Below, piece after piece: positions 44,841 through 54,897 of a stretch of 64,000 nucleotides of DNA. The stretch comes from Marivita geojedonensis. Lineage in GTDB: Bacteria > Pseudomonadota > Alphaproteobacteria > Rhodobacterales > Rhodobacteraceae. The position numbers and the translations under genes were made by a program. The notes under the pieces are model-generated. The model was not told the DNA's origin. It did no database searches and was given only the letters and a program-made list of their open reading frames with translations. Each line of letters opens with the position of its first letter. Position 1 is the first letter of the stretch. Where the stretch lies: assembly GCF_002115805.1 (NCBI RefSeq), contig NZ_JFKC01000002.1:62001-126000 (forward strand), given 5' to 3'.

Positions 44841-45058
44841 GAGGTTTTCTCCATTTATCGGCCGTTCGTCTGGCCACAATACGGGTTAGGCCGCCCAAGG
44901 GGCAGCGTTCCGAGGCGCTATTTAGCGGGCTACCCCCTAGCCGTCCACCTCCAGAACACCTACGTTAGGTATAAGCGCCGAAGTGTCGCGGCAATTGCCA
45001 CTGACGGTGCGCTGTTGGCGTGTTAGCTCACGCGCGAAAAGGAAACGGACGGCGATCC

Positions 45059-45727
45059 ATGCAGAAAACGATTCTGTCAGGAATTCTTGCAATTGGCACA
45101 TTGGGCCTTGCGGCCCCGGCGATGGCCGAAATGGAGCTGTCCGTCTATTCAGGCTGGCAGACCTCGCCGCACAGCCGCGTCTATGGCGACTATCCCGGCA
45201 CGGGCGCAGAGATCGACGCGCTGATAGGCTGGGAAGGTCGCTCGTTCGAGATGCCGCCGTATTACGGCGTGCGTGGAACGTGGTGGAAGAACGAAAAGCT
45301 CGGCTTTGGGCTCGAGTTCACGCACGCCAAAGTCTATGCGCCTGAAGATGAACGCGAGGCGATCGGGTTCTCCGATCTCGAATTCACCGATGGCCTGAAC
45401 ATCCTGACAGTCAATGCCTACCAGCGCTGGCCCGGCCTCTGGGCCGCGGGCGCAGTGACGCCCTATGTTGGTGGTGGCGTCGGCATTGCCGTGCCGCATG
45501 TCGATGTCGATACAACGACTGGCCTCGATACTTACGAGCTTCAGATCACTGGCCCCGCTGCGCGGCTGACGGCGGGCGTCAGCTATGACCTGAATGATCG
45601 CTTCGCCGTTTTCGGGGAATACCAGTTCACGTATTCCAGCAACACGGTGGACCTGCCCGAAGGCGGATCGCTTGAGACCGACATCAAGACGAACGCTCTG
45701 AACGTTGGTCTGACGCTCAAGTTCTGA
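45059..45727 (+). CDS. Outer-membrane beta-barrel protein
   Basis: A 222-residue protein with a clear signal peptide (LAAPAMAE, cleavage near residue 23). Alternating aromatic beta-strands are visible (ELSVYSGWQ, AAGAVTPYVGGGVGIAVPHV, FAVFGEYQFTYSS). The final strand TNALNVGLTLKF ends in phenylalanine, the outer-membrane insertion signal. It resembles small opacity/OmpA-barrel proteins. Function is unknown. Confidence 0.85.
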   Translation: MQKTILSGILAIGTLGLAAPAMAEMELSVYSGWQTSPHSRVYGDYPGTGAEIDALIGWEGRSFEMPPYYGVRGTWWKNEKLGFGLEFTHAKVYAPEDEREAIGFSDLEFTDGLNILTVNAYQRWPGLWAAGAVTPYVGGGVGIAVPHVDVDTTTGLDTYELQITGPAARLTAGVSYDLNDRFAVFGEYQFTYSSNTVDLPEGGSLETDIKTNALNVGLTLKF

Positions 45728-45745
45728 TCACAGATTAAACGGACT

Positions 45746-46516
45746 TCAGTCGTTTTTGGAGCTGGTCTGCGCCTGAGCCTGCGCCAGCGCGCGCCGTGAG
45801 CTTGGCAACATCCAGACCACCGCAGCGCTGTAGATCAGGCTCAGAACGACAAGCGCGATCCACGTATAGATCGCAACCGCAGCGCCAATTGCAGCGAATC
45901 CGACGAGGAACATCTTCACCCGGCGCTGGCTGATCCGCGTGGTCTTGAATGACCAGACCGGGAATCGCCCGATCATCAGAAACCCGATACCGGCGATGTA
46001 GATGGCGAGCAGAACGTCCGGAATGATCTGCGGCGAGTCAAAAGCAAAGGACGCATACATCGGCAGCATCACGAGGATCGCCCCGGCCGGCGATGGAATT
46101 CCAATGAAATACGCGTTCTCCGCTGACCCGTTCTCGGCCTTTCGGGCCACGTTGAACCGCGCAAGCCGTGTCACGGCACACACGGCGTAAACCAGAACGG
46201 CCAGCCAGCCGAGCTGCCGCGTGTCATCGAGTGCCCAGACATAAAGCAGCAGACCCGGAGCGACCCCGAAGTTCAGAAAATCCGCCAGCGAATCGAGTTC
46301 CGCGCCCATCTTGCTGTCGCTGCCAAGCGCGCGCGCCAGACGACCGTCGACGCCATCCAGAATCGCGGCCAGCAGGATCAGTTGCACGGCCAGTTCGTAG
46401 TTTCCCTGCAAACCGAACCGGATCGCGGTCAGACCCGCGCAAATGGCCGTGACCGTCAGCATGTTGGGCAACAGCTGAATCAGGGTCAGTTTTTCGCCAT
46501 TGCGCTCGCCACTCAT
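45746..46516 (-). CDS. pssA: CDP-diacylglycerol-serine O-phosphatidyltransferase
   Basis: A 256-residue membrane enzyme making phosphatidylserine. The CDP-alcohol phosphatidyltransferase signature D-G-x2-A-R-x8-G-x3-D-x3-D is complete in [20 protein letters not shown] and SLAD. About seven hydrophobic segments follow. It overlaps psd by four bases (ATGA), so both steps of phosphatidylethanolamine synthesis are co-expressed. Confidence 0.95.
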   Translation of the reverse strand: MSGERNGEKLTLIQLLPNMLTVTAICAGLTAIRFGLQGNYELAVQLILLAAILDGVDGRLARALGSDSKMGAELDSLADFLNFGVAPGLLLYVWALDDTRQLGWLAVLVYAVCAVTRLARFNVARKAENGSAENAYFIGIPSPAGAILVMLPMYASFAFDSPQIIPDVLLAIYIAGIGFLMIGRFPVWSFKTTRISQRRVKMFLVGFAAIGAAVAIYTWIALVVLSLIYSAAVVWMLPSSRRALAQAQAQTSSKND

Positions 46517-47175
46517 TTTGACAGGTCCGCAATCACCGTTTCGCCCGCAATCATCGTCTGGCCGATCTTCACCGACGGCTCGACACCCTCGGGCAGATAG
46601 ATGTCCAGACGCGAGCCGAACCGGATCAGCCCGAACCGTTCGCCCCGGTCCAGAACCGCTCCCTCCTGGGTAAAGCTCACGATCCGCCGCGCGACCAGAC
46701 CGGCGATCTGCGTGACGGTCAGGATGCGGTCATCCTCCATCCGGATCACCAGCGAATTGCGCTCATTGTCCTCGCTCGCCTTGTCCAAAGAGGCGTTCAG
46801 GAACTTGCCGGGCTTATAGGCGATCTTTTCCACCTTTCCGGCCACAGGCGCGCGGTTCACATGGCAGTTGAACACCGACATGAACACGCTGACCCGTGTC
46901 AGTGCTTCTTCCGGCAGGCCCAGTTCACGCGGCGGCACCGCCGGTTCGATCAGCGACACAACCCCGTCCGCCGGGCTGATCACCAGCCCCGGCGCATCAG
47001 GCGTCACGCGCTCGGGATCGCGGAAAAAGTAATAGCACCAGACCGTCAGACCAACGCCGATCCAGCCCAGCACATCCTCGATGGCGAAAAGTACGAGTGT
47101 GATCACCGCGAAGATCGCAACAAACTTGCGGCCCTCGGGGTGCATCGGCTTGATGAATGTGTCGGTCATCCGCAT
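46513..47175 (-). CDS. psd: Phosphatidylserine decarboxylase
   Basis: A 220-residue proenzyme of the short bacterial type. The self-cleavage G-S pair that yields the pyruvoyl group is in [13 protein letters not shown] near the C-terminus. An N-terminal hydrophobic pair of segments ([15 protein letters not shown]) anchors it. ATG 47169 is an alternative start. It lies directly upstream of pssA. Confidence 0.94.
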   Translation of the reverse strand: MRMTDTFIKPMHPEGRKFVAIFAVITLVLFAIEDVLGWIGVGLTVWCYYFFRDPERVTPDAPGLVISPADGVVSLIEPAVPPRELGLPEEALTRVSVFMSVFNCHVNRAPVAGKVEKIAYKPGKFLNASLDKASEDNERNSLVIRMEDDRILTVTQIAGLVARRIVSFTQEGAVLDRGERFGLIRFGSRLDIYLPEGVEPSVKIGQTMIAGETVIADLSK

Positions 47176-47263
47176 GGCGGCAGTATCCTTTCAAAGCGTT
47201 GCGCGTCGGTAAACCGGGGATCGCCGCCGCGCAAGCGCCGCTGTCATGACTTGGCGTCGCGGA

Positions 47264-47869
47264 TCACGGGTCCGGCTGGCTGGCGACCATGCTGTCGCGC
47301 TTGGAAAATGTGTCGAACCAGGCGGCTAGCCCGTCCCGCCCAGTGCGCCAGGACCGCGCGTCGTGGCGCAGATCAAGATAGCCCAGCGCACAGGCCACTG
47401 CGATATGCCCCATGTCCATGCGCCCGTTCAGATGGCTCATCCATCGGGTGTTGAGCGCATCCAGCGCGCGGGAGACCTTGCCCCACTGGCCTTCGACCCA
47501 CTCCATCATGACTTTTTCTTCCGGGCGGAACCGGGTCTCGTAGACCATCAGGACCGCTGCATCGAGGATACCGTCAGCCGTGGCCTCGAGCGTGAGCGTG
47601 TCCCAGATGCGGTGCTCGGGGTAAAGCCCACCGCCGGCTCGAGCGTCTAGAAACCGGCAAATCACCCGGCTGTCATAGATCGTCGGCCCATCCGACCGCA
47701 CAAGCGCGGGGATCTTGCCCACCGGGTTGGCTGCGATCAGCTTTGAATCCGGAGTGAGAGGCGTTGTGGCCACATCTATGTGTTCGACGTCATCATATTG
47801 GCTCGTCTCGTGAAGCGTGACGAGTACCTTGCGCACAAAGGGGGATGGCCCCGACCGAAGTAGTTGCAT
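47264..47869 (-). CDS. Glutathione S-transferase family protein
   Basis: A 201-residue protein with an N-terminal thioredoxin-like domain (MQLLRSGPSPFVRKVLVTLHE, NPVGKIPALV, the SRVICRFLD substrate loop) and an all-helical C-terminal domain. The catalytic residue would be the serine near position 9. Substrate is unknown. It is a single gene, in the same direction as psd. Confidence 0.87.
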   Translation of the reverse strand: MQLLRSGPSPFVRKVLVTLHETSQYDDVEHIDVATTPLTPDSKLIAANPVGKIPALVRSDGPTIYDSRVICRFLDARAGGGLYPEHRIWDTLTLEATADGILDAAVLMVYETRFRPEEKVMMEWVEGQWGKVSRALDALNTRWMSHLNGRMDMGHIAVACALGYLDLRHDARSWRTGRDGLAAWFDTFSKRDSMVASQPDP

Positions 47870-47937
47870 GAAGCTGCTCCCTGCAGAAGTTACGCTTCAG
47901 CTAATCCCGTTGTGCAAGGATTGCCAAGCCGTCCGTC

Positions 47938-47977
47938 GCGATGCGGCGACGCATCGCTTCTTTCCGTAGACGGGAAG
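47938..47977. repeat. Paired palindrome element C
   Basis: GCGATGCG-GCGA-CGCATCGC is followed after two bases by CTTTCCGT-AG-ACGGGAAG. It belongs to the paired-palindrome family also seen at 50424, 53431, 54740 and 62098. Confidence 0.6.
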
Positions 47978-47983
47978 AGCTTC

Positions 47984-48603
47984 TCACAAAACGGGCGGCT
48001 CCGCCATCAACGCCGCCAGGGCCTCAAGCTCCATGCCCATCCCGCCCGGCACCTGCGCCGCAGCCCGCGCCCGAACAGCATCATCCTTGTTCTGCCCCAG
48101 CTTCCAGGTCGCCGCGATGTCCTCGACCACCATCCGGCAGGGTACGATCATCCGCATCATGCGCTCCAACACGTCGGGCGTCATCTTGTCTGTCGTCCAG
48201 GGGGCTTTCCCGGCCAGCCGGGATTCGTAAAAAGCGGACTGAACATCCAGCACCTCACGCATTTTACCATGTGGTAAAATTTCCAGAACCCCGGTCAGCT
48301 GCACAGCCACATAGTTCCACGTCGGCACCTGATCCGCGATGCCGTACCAGTCCGGCGAGATATAGGCATCCGGGCCCGTCACCGCGATCCGTGCCGGCCC
48401 GGCGCTTTCAATGACCGCGCAATCGGGTTCGACCGGACCAGGTGGATCAGAACCTCGCGCCCGTCCTCAGAGAGCAGTACCGGCACATGCGCCACCATCG
48501 GCACCGGATCGCCGTTCATCACCAGAGTGCCGAAACCGCGTGCGCGGACAAAGGCGATATCCTTGGCGTGATCGTGGCTGTGAAAGGTAGGATTCGGGTG
48601 CAT
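47984..48603 (-). pseudogene. FMN-binding negative transcriptional regulator (PaiB family), frameshifted
   Basis: Two frames together give a full PaiB-like protein. The first (MHPNPTFHSHDHAKDIAFVRARGF to HLVRSNPIAR) and the second (VIESAGPARIAVTGPDAYISPDWY to the end) join only if one base is restored near 48414-48416, where a GGG run has probably become GG. As written, the first frame ends early. It may be a real inactivating deletion or a sequencing error in a G-run. PaiB proteins bind FMN and repress sporulation and protease genes in Bacillus; role here is unknown. Confidence 0.75.
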
Positions 48604-48688
48604 GAGGCTGTCTCGCAACGGCAGTGAACCACCGCAGAACTTGCACAGGTCAGCGTGAAAATCCCGAGTTTAATTGTACCTGTGACAA

Positions 48689-49615
48689 TCATCCCGCCTT
48701 GGGATGTGTCGCCTCGTAGACCTTCATCAGATGGACCGTGTCGACCGAGGTATAGGCTTGTGTGGTCGAAAGCGATGCATGCCCGAGCAGCTCCTGTATG
48801 GCCCGAAGGTCTCCGCCTGCGGACAGCAGATGTGTTGCAAAGCTGTGCCGCATCGCGTGCGGGGTCGCCGTGGCGGGCAGACCAAGCTGCATCCGAGCCT
48901 GCTCGGTGACCTTCTGAACCAGCCGCGCGTTGAGGGCTCCACCCCGGACGCCGCGAAAGATCGGCGCATCCGGTTCCATGTCGAACGGGCAGAGCCGGAC
49001 GTAACGGGCCACGGCTTGCCGCGCGATCGGCAGAACGGGAACCACCCGCTCTTTCCCACCCTTGCCGACAATCCGCACCGCTTCGCCCAAGGGCAGGTAG
49101 CGTCCCATCAACCCCAGCGCTTCGGAAATCCGCAACCCGCAGCCATACAGCAATGTCACCACGGCCATGTCCCGCGCCCCGACCCAGTCCTGTGTCGATC
49201 GCTGGCCCACAGTGTCGATCATTGCGCGTGCGGCGTCCTCGTTCAAAGGGCGCGGCAGCTTTTTCTGGAACTTCGGCGCACGGGTCGACAGTACGGCGGT
49301 CGGTTCGAAGCCCTCGCGCTCGGCCAGCCAGCGATAGAAGGATTTGACCGCTGACAGCTTGCGCGCCAGCGACCGCGCACTGGCCCCGCCACTGCGCGTC
49401 TGCGCCATCCACGCCCGCATGTCAGGCACGGTGATCCGCGCCAGGGGGGCCAGCCCCTGCGCCTCTCCCTTGTAGTCCGTCAGGAACGCGATGAAATCCA
49501 CCACGTCGCCACGATAGGCGGTCAGCGTGTTTTCGGCGGTTCCATTCAGCGCCCGGCTCGATGCGAGCCACCCCTCCAGCGCGTCTCGCGCCGCCGGAGA
49601 GATCAACACGCTCAC
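48689..49615 (-). CDS. xerC: Tyrosine recombinase XerC
   Basis: A 308-residue chromosome-dimer-resolution recombinase. The N-terminal SAM-like domain contains ENTLTAYRGDVVDFIAFL. Catalytic residues are R in LLYGCGLRISEAL, H-x-x-R in HAMRHSFATH, H in LLGHASLST and the nucleophile in TQAYTSVD. It overlaps the DUF484 gene by four bases, an arrangement common in proteobacteria. Confidence 0.93.
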   Translation of the reverse strand: MSVLISPAARDALEGWLASSRALNGTAENTLTAYRGDVVDFIAFLTDYKGEAQGLAPLARITVPDMRAWMAQTRSGGASARSLARKLSAVKSFYRWLAEREGFEPTAVLSTRAPKFQKKLPRPLNEDAARAMIDTVGQRSTQDWVGARDMAVVTLLYGCGLRISEALGLMGRYLPLGEAVRIVGKGGKERVVPVLPIARQAVARYVRLCPFDMEPDAPIFRGVRGGALNARLVQKVTEQARMQLGLPATATPHAMRHSFATHLLSAGGDLRAIQELLGHASLSTTQAYTSVDTVHLMKVYEATHPKAG

Positions 49616-50316
49616 GAAAGCCAGCGCCGCATCTGGCGCTCGAACACACCGGTGAAGAAGGTCAGAAGATCAGTGCCCTGCTGTGGCGTGAACTGGTGCG
49701 GGTCCTCGGCCCCCATGACCAGCAGGCCGGGCAGACGACCGGGTCCGAAATCCAGCTTCAGGCAGGCTTCCGACCGTATCCAGTCCGCCTTGTCGCCGTA
49801 GATCTCGGGCTGGCCGGTTTCGATCTGGCGCAACGTGACCTGCCGTACATTCGTATTGCGCCCGGCAGTCAGGTAATCGTCGATAAATCCCGGCGCGGCG
49901 ACCGACAGGACCGATCCAAGACGCTTGATGGCCGGATCTTCGTCGTTCTGCACCGACTCCAGAACCAGTTTGATCACATCCACACGCAGGATCTCGGCCA
50001 CATCCCCGCCAAGGTCGCGCAGGAACGGCTCGAAATCCACCGGATCGAGAAGCCGCAGAATGGCGCGATGCACCTGATTGGTTCCCGCAAGGTTTTCATA
50101 GGCCGCCGCAATAACGGACCGGTGGGTGTCCTCCAGCCTGTCCAGCCGCGCCTCCAGACGGTCCATGGCAATTCCACGCAGATCGACGATATTGCCGCCC
50201 ATCGCACGCTCGTTCGCGGCGATCAGGGCGCGCATCAGGTCCTGATCCTCGAGAATCACATCGGGGCGCGTCATGATGGTTTCGCGCAGGTCGTCGTCGA
50301 TACGGGGGCTGCTCAT
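49612..50316 (-). CDS. DUF484 family protein
   Basis: A 234-residue soluble protein of DUF484 (GAF-like fold). A coiled N-terminal helix (MDRLEARLDRLEDTH) precedes the domain. It is upstream of xerC with overlapping codons, as usual for this family, which suggests a role with Xer recombination, though function is not established. Confidence 0.88.
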   Translation of the reverse strand: MSSPRIDDDLRETIMTRPDVILEDQDLMRALIAANERAMGGNIVDLRGIAMDRLEARLDRLEDTHRSVIAAAYENLAGTNQVHRAILRLLDPVDFEPFLRDLGGDVAEILRVDVIKLVLESVQNDEDPAIKRLGSVLSVAAPGFIDDYLTAGRNTNVRQVTLRQIETGQPEIYGDKADWIRSEACLKLDFGPGRLPGLLVMGAEDPHQFTPQQGTDLLTFFTGVFERQMRRWLS

Positions 50317-50360
50317 GCCTTCCTCGTGTTTGTATTTTGCAGGACACTAACAGCACAGAC

Positions 50361-50399
50361 AAAAAGATGCCCGCATTTTTTCGGCCAAATGCGGGCATC
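50361..50399 (-). terminator. Terminator of the transaldolase gene
   Basis: GATGCCCGCATTT/AAATGCGGGCATC is a perfect 13-bp stem with an 8-base loop; five T follow on the minus strand. Confidence 0.85.
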
Positions 50400-50423
50400 C
50401 GGTAAAACTGTGGCAGAAGCGCA

Positions 50424-50466
50424 GGAACGCCCTTCGCAGGGCGTTCCCAAGCGGGTTCGAACCCGC
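50424..50466. repeat. Paired palindrome element E
   Basis: GGAACGCCC-TTCGCA-GGGCGTTCC is followed after three bases by the perfect palindrome GCGGGTTCGAACCCGC. It sits between the transaldolase stop and its terminator. Architecture, not sequence, matches the other paired palindromes. Confidence 0.6.
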
Positions 50467-50484
50467 CTGCGTCCTAAGCAGACG

Positions 50485-51138
50485 TCAGACGATCTTGATA
50501 TTGGCCGCCTGCGCGTCCTTGACGAACTGGTCCAACCCCTTGTCCGTCATCACATGGTTCGCCATCGCCTTGATCACGCCCGGAGGGGCGGTCGCCACGT
50601 CAGCGCCGATCTTGGCGCATTCGCTCATGTGGTTGGCGGTGCGAATCGACGCCGCAAGGATGTTGGTCTCGAACCCGTAATTGTCGTAGATTTCACGGAT
50701 ATCCGCGATCAGGTCCAAGCCGTCCATGTTCAGATCGTCCAAACGGCCGATGAACGGCGAAATGAACGTCGCCCCGGCCTTGGCCGCCAGAAGCGCCTGA
50801 TTGGCCGAGAAGCAAAGCGTGACGTTCACCATCTTGCCTTCGTCGGTGAGCGTCTTGCAGGCCTTCAGACCGTCCCAGGTCAGCGGCACCTTGACCGCGA
50901 TGTTTTCGGCGATCTCGGCCAGTTTGCGGCCTTCCGCGATCATGTCCTCGGCTTTGAGCGCGACGACTTCCGCCGAAACGGGACCGTCCACAAGGTCACA
51001 GATCTCCTTGGTGACTTCCAGAATGTCCCGGCCCGATTTCTTGATCAGCGACGGGTTCGTGGTCACGCCGTCCACCATACCCAGATCGTTCAGTTCCGCG
51101 ATGGCGTCGATTTCCGCAGTGTCGACAAAGAATTTCAT
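50485..51138 (-). CDS. tal: Transaldolase / fructose-6-phosphate aldolase family
   Basis: A 217-residue short transaldolase (TalC/FSA class). The N-terminus [20 protein letters not shown] and GVTTNPSLI are typical, and the Schiff-base lysine is in [15 protein letters not shown]. It interconverts sedoheptulose-7-phosphate and glyceraldehyde-3-phosphate in the pentose phosphate pathway; FSA activity is the alternative. The start at 51138 has GAGCGA upstream. It is divergent from priA. Confidence 0.93.
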   Translation of the reverse strand: MKFFVDTAEIDAIAELNDLGMVDGVTTNPSLIKKSGRDILEVTKEICDLVDGPVSAEVVALKAEDMIAEGRKLAEIAENIAVKVPLTWDGLKACKTLTDEGKMVNVTLCFSANQALLAAKAGATFISPFIGRLDDLNMDGLDLIADIREIYDNYGFETNILAASIRTANHMSECAKIGADVATAPPGVIKAMANHVMTDKGLDQFVKDAQAANIKIV

Positions 51139-51217
51139 GTCAGTCGCTCCTCTGATGGGTTGGCCTTTCCTACCGGTGGCTTTACCCCATGACAACGAGG
51201 ACTGAAACCCCGAAGTG

Positions 51218-53416
51218 ATGGCGCTAACATCCAGTTTCTTTGATGAAGGCACGCTGATCGGCGTGTTGACCACCCAGCCTCTGGACCGGGTGCTGGATTA
51301 TCGTGCGCCCGAAGGCGGCTGTCATCTGGGCGCATTTGTCGAGGTGCCGCTTGGCCCGCGCAAGGTGCTTGGCTTGGTCTGGGGGCCGGGGCGGGGCGAT
51401 TATGACCTGTCGAAAATCCGGTCTGTCATCCGCGTGCTTGATGCTGCCCCCATGCGTGAAGAGCTGATGTCCTTTCTGACCCGCGCAGGCGACTACACGC
51501 TCACGCCAATGCCCGCGATGCTGCGGCTGGCGACCCGTGCGCCGGGGTTGGGCGATCCGCCTTCAATGCGCAAGATTTACAGCTTGGGCGATGGCATCCC
51601 GGACCGCATGACTGACGCCCGCACCCGGGTGCTCGACGTGCTGCGTGACATGGGCGGTCTGTCGCTCACTCTCAAGGAACTGGCCGAGGCAGCGGGTGTG
51701 ACCACCTCGGTCGTCAAGGGCCTCGTCAAACAGGGAGCCGTTCGCGAGGAAGACAGCCCGCGCGACATGCCCTTCCCCACGCTCGACCCGGACTATGCCG
51801 GGAAAGCCCTGACCGAAGATCAAACCGTAGCCGCCGCCACACTCCGCGCCTCAGTCGCCACGCGCAGCTACGGCACAACCCTGCTCAAGGGTGTCACCGG
51901 ATCGGGCAAGACCGAGGTCTATCTCGAAGCGGTGGCCGAATGTCTGGCTCAAGGCCGTCAGGCGCTCGTGCTGCTGCCGGAAATCGCGCTGACCGCCGAA
52001 TTCCTCACCCGGGTTGACGAACGGTTCGGGGCCAAGCCCGCTGAATGGCATTCCGGCGTCACCATGACCGAGCGCCGTCGCGTCTGGAAAATGACCGCGC
52101 AGGGCGGGGCGCAACTGGTCGTCGGCGCACGGTCCGCGCTCTTCCTGCCGTTCCGCGATCTGGGTCTGATCGTTGTCGATGAGGAGCACGACACCTCCTA
52201 CAAGCAGGAAGATGGTGTTCTTTACAACGCCCGCGACATGGCCGTCCTGCGGGCATCGATCTGTGGCGCACAGGTGATCCTGGCCTCCGCGACTCCAAGC
52301 CTTGAAAGCTGGGCCAATGCCGATGCGGGCAAATACCAGAGGCTCGAACTCACCTCTCGTTTCGGCGCCGCTGTCATGCCCGAGATGCGCGCCATCGACA
52401 TGCGGAACGAACAGCTCCCCGGCTCAAGCTGGATCTCACCAACGCTGCAACGCGCCGTGCAGCAGCGGCTCGACAACAAGGAACAGGCGCTCCTCTTCAT
52501 CAACCGGCGCGGCTATGCCCCGGTCACCATCTGCCGCGCCTGCGGGCATCAGATTGGCTGCGACCACTGCGATGCGCGGATGGTGGAACACCGCTTTCTC
52601 AAACGCCTCGTCTGCCACCAGTGCGGCGAGACCAAGCCGATGCCCACAACCTGCCCCTCCTGCGAGGCCGAAGACAAACTGGCCGCCGTCGGCCCCGGTG
52701 TCGAACGCCTCGCCGAAGAGGCGCAGGCGCTCTTCCCTGAGGCCCGGCTTGCGGTTCTGTCGTCCGACATGTTCGGCTCCGCCCGTGCCCTCAAGGCCGA
52801 GATCGAAACCATCGCCAGCGGTGGGGCCGATCTCATCATCGGCACGCAGCTTGTCGCCAAGGGCCACAACTTCCCGCTGTTGACACTGGTCGGCGTGATC
52901 GACGCCGATCTGGGGCTTCAAGGCTCTGACCTGCGCGCAGCCGAACGCACCTTCCAACTGATGCGGCAGGTGGCAGGTCGGGCGGGGCGCGCCGACAAAC
53001 CCGGTCAGGCGCTGATGCAGACCTACCAGCCGGAACACCCGGTGATCCGCGCGATCCTGTCCGGCGACGAACAGGATTTCTGGACCGCAGAAGCAGGCGA
53101 ACGCCGTAGCGCAGGTGTGCCGCCCTATGGACGCCTTGCCGGAATCATCCTGTCCTCCACGGATGTGCAGGAGGTGTTCGACCTCGGCAACGCGCTCGCC
53201 CGCAACGATGGACCGCTGCGCCGTGTGGGCGCACAGGTCTTTGGTCCGGCCCCGGCCCCCATCGCGCGGGTGCGCGGGCGCCATCGGGTGCGCCTTCTGG
53301 TCAAGGCCCCCAAGGGCACTGCGTTGCAACCGGCACTGGCGGAATGGGTCAAACCCTTCCGGCTGAAAGGTGAGTTGCGCATGGCCATCGATATCGACCC
53401 GCAGAGTTTCTACTGA
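51218..53416 (+). CDS. priA: Primosomal protein N' (replication restart helicase)
   Basis: A 732-residue 3'-5' helicase. The N-terminal DNA-binding domain precedes a helicase core with Walker [15 protein letters not shown] and DEEH box [15 protein letters not shown]. Zinc-binding cysteines are in [13 protein letters not shown] and [17 protein letters not shown]. The C-terminal domain ends [14 protein letters not shown] 51215 or 51218 are equivalent starts. Confidence 0.96.
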   Translation: MALTSSFFDEGTLIGVLTTQPLDRVLDYRAPEGGCHLGAFVEVPLGPRKVLGLVWGPGRGDYDLSKIRSVIRVLDAAPMREELMSFLTRAGDYTLTPMPAMLRLATRAPGLGDPPSMRKIYSLGDGIPDRMTDARTRVLDVLRDMGGLSLTLKELAEAAGVTTSVVKGLVKQGAVREEDSPRDMPFPTLDPDYAGKALTEDQTVAAATLRASVATRSYGTTLLKGVTGSGKTEVYLEAVAECLAQGRQALVLLPEIALTAEFLTRVDERFGAKPAEWHSGVTMTERRRVWKMTAQGGAQLVVGARSALFLPFRDLGLIVVDEEHDTSYKQEDGVLYNARDMAVLRASICGAQVILASATPSLESWANADAGKYQRLELTSRFGAAVMPEMRAIDMRNEQLPGSSWISPTLQRAVQQRLDNKEQALLFINRRGYAPVTICRACGHQIGCDHCDARMVEHRFLKRLVCHQCGETKPMPTTCPSCEAEDKLAAVGPGVERLAEEAQALFPEARLAVLSSDMFGSARALKAEIETIASGGADLIIGTQLVAKGHNFPLLTLVGVIDADLGLQGSDLRAAERTFQLMRQVAGRAGRADKPGQALMQTYQPEHPVIRAILSGDEQDFWTAEAGERRSAGVPPYGRLAGIILSSTDVQEVFDLGNALARNDGPLRRVGAQVFGPAPAPIARVRGRHRVRLLVKAPKGTALQPALAEWVKPFRLKGELRMAIDIDPQSFY

Positions 53417-53430
53417 TCGCCGCCATGCTC

Positions 53431-53471
53431 CGTTTCGGTCGACCGAAACGACTGGATGCGTCGACGCATCC
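53431..53471. repeat. Paired palindrome element A
   Basis: CGTTTCGGTCGACCGAAACG (perfect, 20 bp) is followed after three bases by GGATGCGTCGACGCATCC (perfect, 18 bp). Both centre on GTCGAC or TCGA. It lies between the convergent priA and P-loop ATPase genes. Confidence 0.8.
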
Positions 53472-53501
53472 ACCCGCGCTCAGATCCATGCGGACCCTTT
53501 T

Positions 53502-54005
53502 TCAACCCTGCGCGTCATGCAGAACCAGCGTGAATCCTTCATCCGGCGTCGGCGGTACGAAATGGCGGGTGATCTGGTGAAACAGGTCATCGCTGACCGT
53601 AAAGGGATGCGTGCCCTCCGTGTTCCGGCGGTGCAGCCGCTCCAGACACAGCTCATCCGAGATTATCAGGACATGCATCTGATGCGCAGCCCGGCTCTGA
53701 TCCAGAATACCACGCATCCATGCGCGGCTTTCCACCGTGTTCGCCTGGAAATCCAGCACCACCGATAGGCCGCTCTCCAAAAGGTTCACGACATGCGGCC
53801 CCATCACCGCGCGCAGCTTGGCCGAGCATCGCATATAGTCGGCGCCGCTCGACATCCGGTCCCCGAACAGTTGGGCCAGCCATGTGTCTTCAGCGATCAG
53901 AACGGTGTCTTCTCTCGCGCTGAGTTGGGCCGCCAGAGTGGACTTTCCGGCAGCGATCTTGCCGCAGATCATGTGCAGGGTGGGTGTGCTGTGATCCTTG
54001 CCCAA
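53502..54005 (-). CDS. P-loop ATPase/kinase-like protein
   Basis: A 167-residue protein with Walker A GKIAAGKST near residue 15 and an AAA_33-type layout. The AEDTWLAQLF and SVVLDFQANTVESRAW segments could form the phosphoacceptor site. It is probably a small-molecule kinase or chloramphenicol-phosphotransferase-like enzyme. Substrate is unknown. It is convergent with priA. Confidence 0.75.
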   Translation of the reverse strand: MGKDHSTPTLHMICGKIAAGKSTLAAQLSAREDTVLIAEDTWLAQLFGDRMSSGADYMRCSAKLRAVMGPHVVNLLESGLSVVLDFQANTVESRAWMRGILDQSRAAHQMHVLIISDELCLERLHRRNTEGTHPFTVSDDLFHQITRHFVPPTPDEGFTLVLHDAQG

Positions 54006-54126
54006 GGCCCTGTCCTCTTTGTGTTTCGAAGGGCGCGAACGGGTTCGTCTTTTCGGTCTGTGGCCCGGGCTTCCCGGTCAATGGGTTCAAAGGACCGACA
54101 GCCCGACCCGTCACCGGCGGTGGGGG

Positions 54127-54576
54127 TTACCCTTCGATCGCGGTGATCATGTCCACGCGCGTGCCGTGGCGGCCGCCTTCGAACTCCGCGTTCAGAAACG
54201 CATCCACGATGTCCAACGCCAACCCTTCGCCGATCACGCGCGCGCCCAGCGACAGCATATTGGCATCGTTATGCTGGCGGATCATGCGGGCCGAGAACGT
54301 GTCGGAACAGACGCCGCATCGGATGCCCTTCACCTTGTTCGCAGCCATCATGATTCCCTGTCCGGTACCGCAGAGGATGATGCCAAGGGCACAGTCTCCG
54401 TTGGCCACCAGCTTGGCCGCCGCTTCCCCGTGCTTGGGGTAATGGGTGCTTTCGGGAGTTGTCGGGCCGATATCGACAACCTCGAAGCCGCGTGCGGAGA
54501 TGTGGCTTGCGACGGCCTGTCGAAGCTCGATTGCGGCGTGGTCGCTTGAAAGCGCAATGCGCAGGGTGTCGGTCAT
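54127..54576 (-). CDS. rpiB: Ribose 5-phosphate isomerase B
   Basis: A 149-residue RpiB. ALSSDHAAIELRQ, the catalytic cysteine region LGIILCGTGQGIMMAANK and the active-site HNDAN are all present. It interconverts ribose-5- and ribulose-5-phosphate in the same pathway as the transaldolase encoded nearby. It stands alone and is divergent from the S49 peptidase gene. Confidence 0.94.
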   Translation of the reverse strand: MTDTLRIALSSDHAAIELRQAVASHISARGFEVVDIGPTTPESTHYPKHGEAAAKLVANGDCALGIILCGTGQGIMMAANKVKGIRCGVCSDTFSARMIRQHNDANMLSLGARVIGEGLALDIVDAFLNAEFEGGRHGTRVDMITAIEG

Positions 54577-54724
54577 GTGAAGCGTCCCGTAATCCCGAAG
54601 TGACGTCCTCGCCGGTTCGGGGAGGTTTCATGGCTGTGGTTCGGAGGCTCCTGATACCACAGGTCCGTCAAAGGTCCAGTCATGTCCGTTGATCGGTGTC
54701 TGTGAGGCTGCTGTCTGCGATTGG

Positions 54725-54739
54725 TTAACGAAATCTTAA
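54725..54739. promoter_or_regulatory. CtrA-type box TTAA-N7-TTAA upstream of the S49 peptidase
   Basis: TTAACGAAATCTTAA matches the full consensus TTAA-N7-TTAA of the alphaproteobacterial cell-cycle regulator CtrA. It lies 159 bases upstream of the peptidase start and just before a paired palindrome. Binding is inferred. Confidence 0.45.
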
Positions 54740-54778
54740 TGGGTCCGCTTCGGACCCATTGTTTCGCGTGCGAAACAT
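54740..54778. repeat. Paired palindrome element D
   Basis: ATGGGTCCG-CTT-CGGACCCAT is followed directly by TGTTTCGC-GT-GCGAAACA. Both stems are perfect. It lies in the divergent rpiB/peptidase gap, next to a CtrA-type box. Confidence 0.7.
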
Positions 54779-54897
54779 TGGGTCAGCACATGCACCCTTT
54801 CGGGGGTGCTCCCTGGGCCGCGTCCCGCATCCCACAGTGCGGTCATATTTGCCGCCACGCCTTGTATGCCCCCTATGCGCAATCTACATGGGCCTCC

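Noticed and set aside
42885-45026. Very long open frame on the plus strand across petB and petA
   Set aside because: It is the antisense shadow of the bc1 operon; the protein is histidine- and arginine-rich with no fold, and the minus-strand genes are certain.
49561-51192. 543-codon plus-strand frame across DUF484 and transaldolase
   Set aside because: It is an antisense shadow of well-recognised minus-strand genes.
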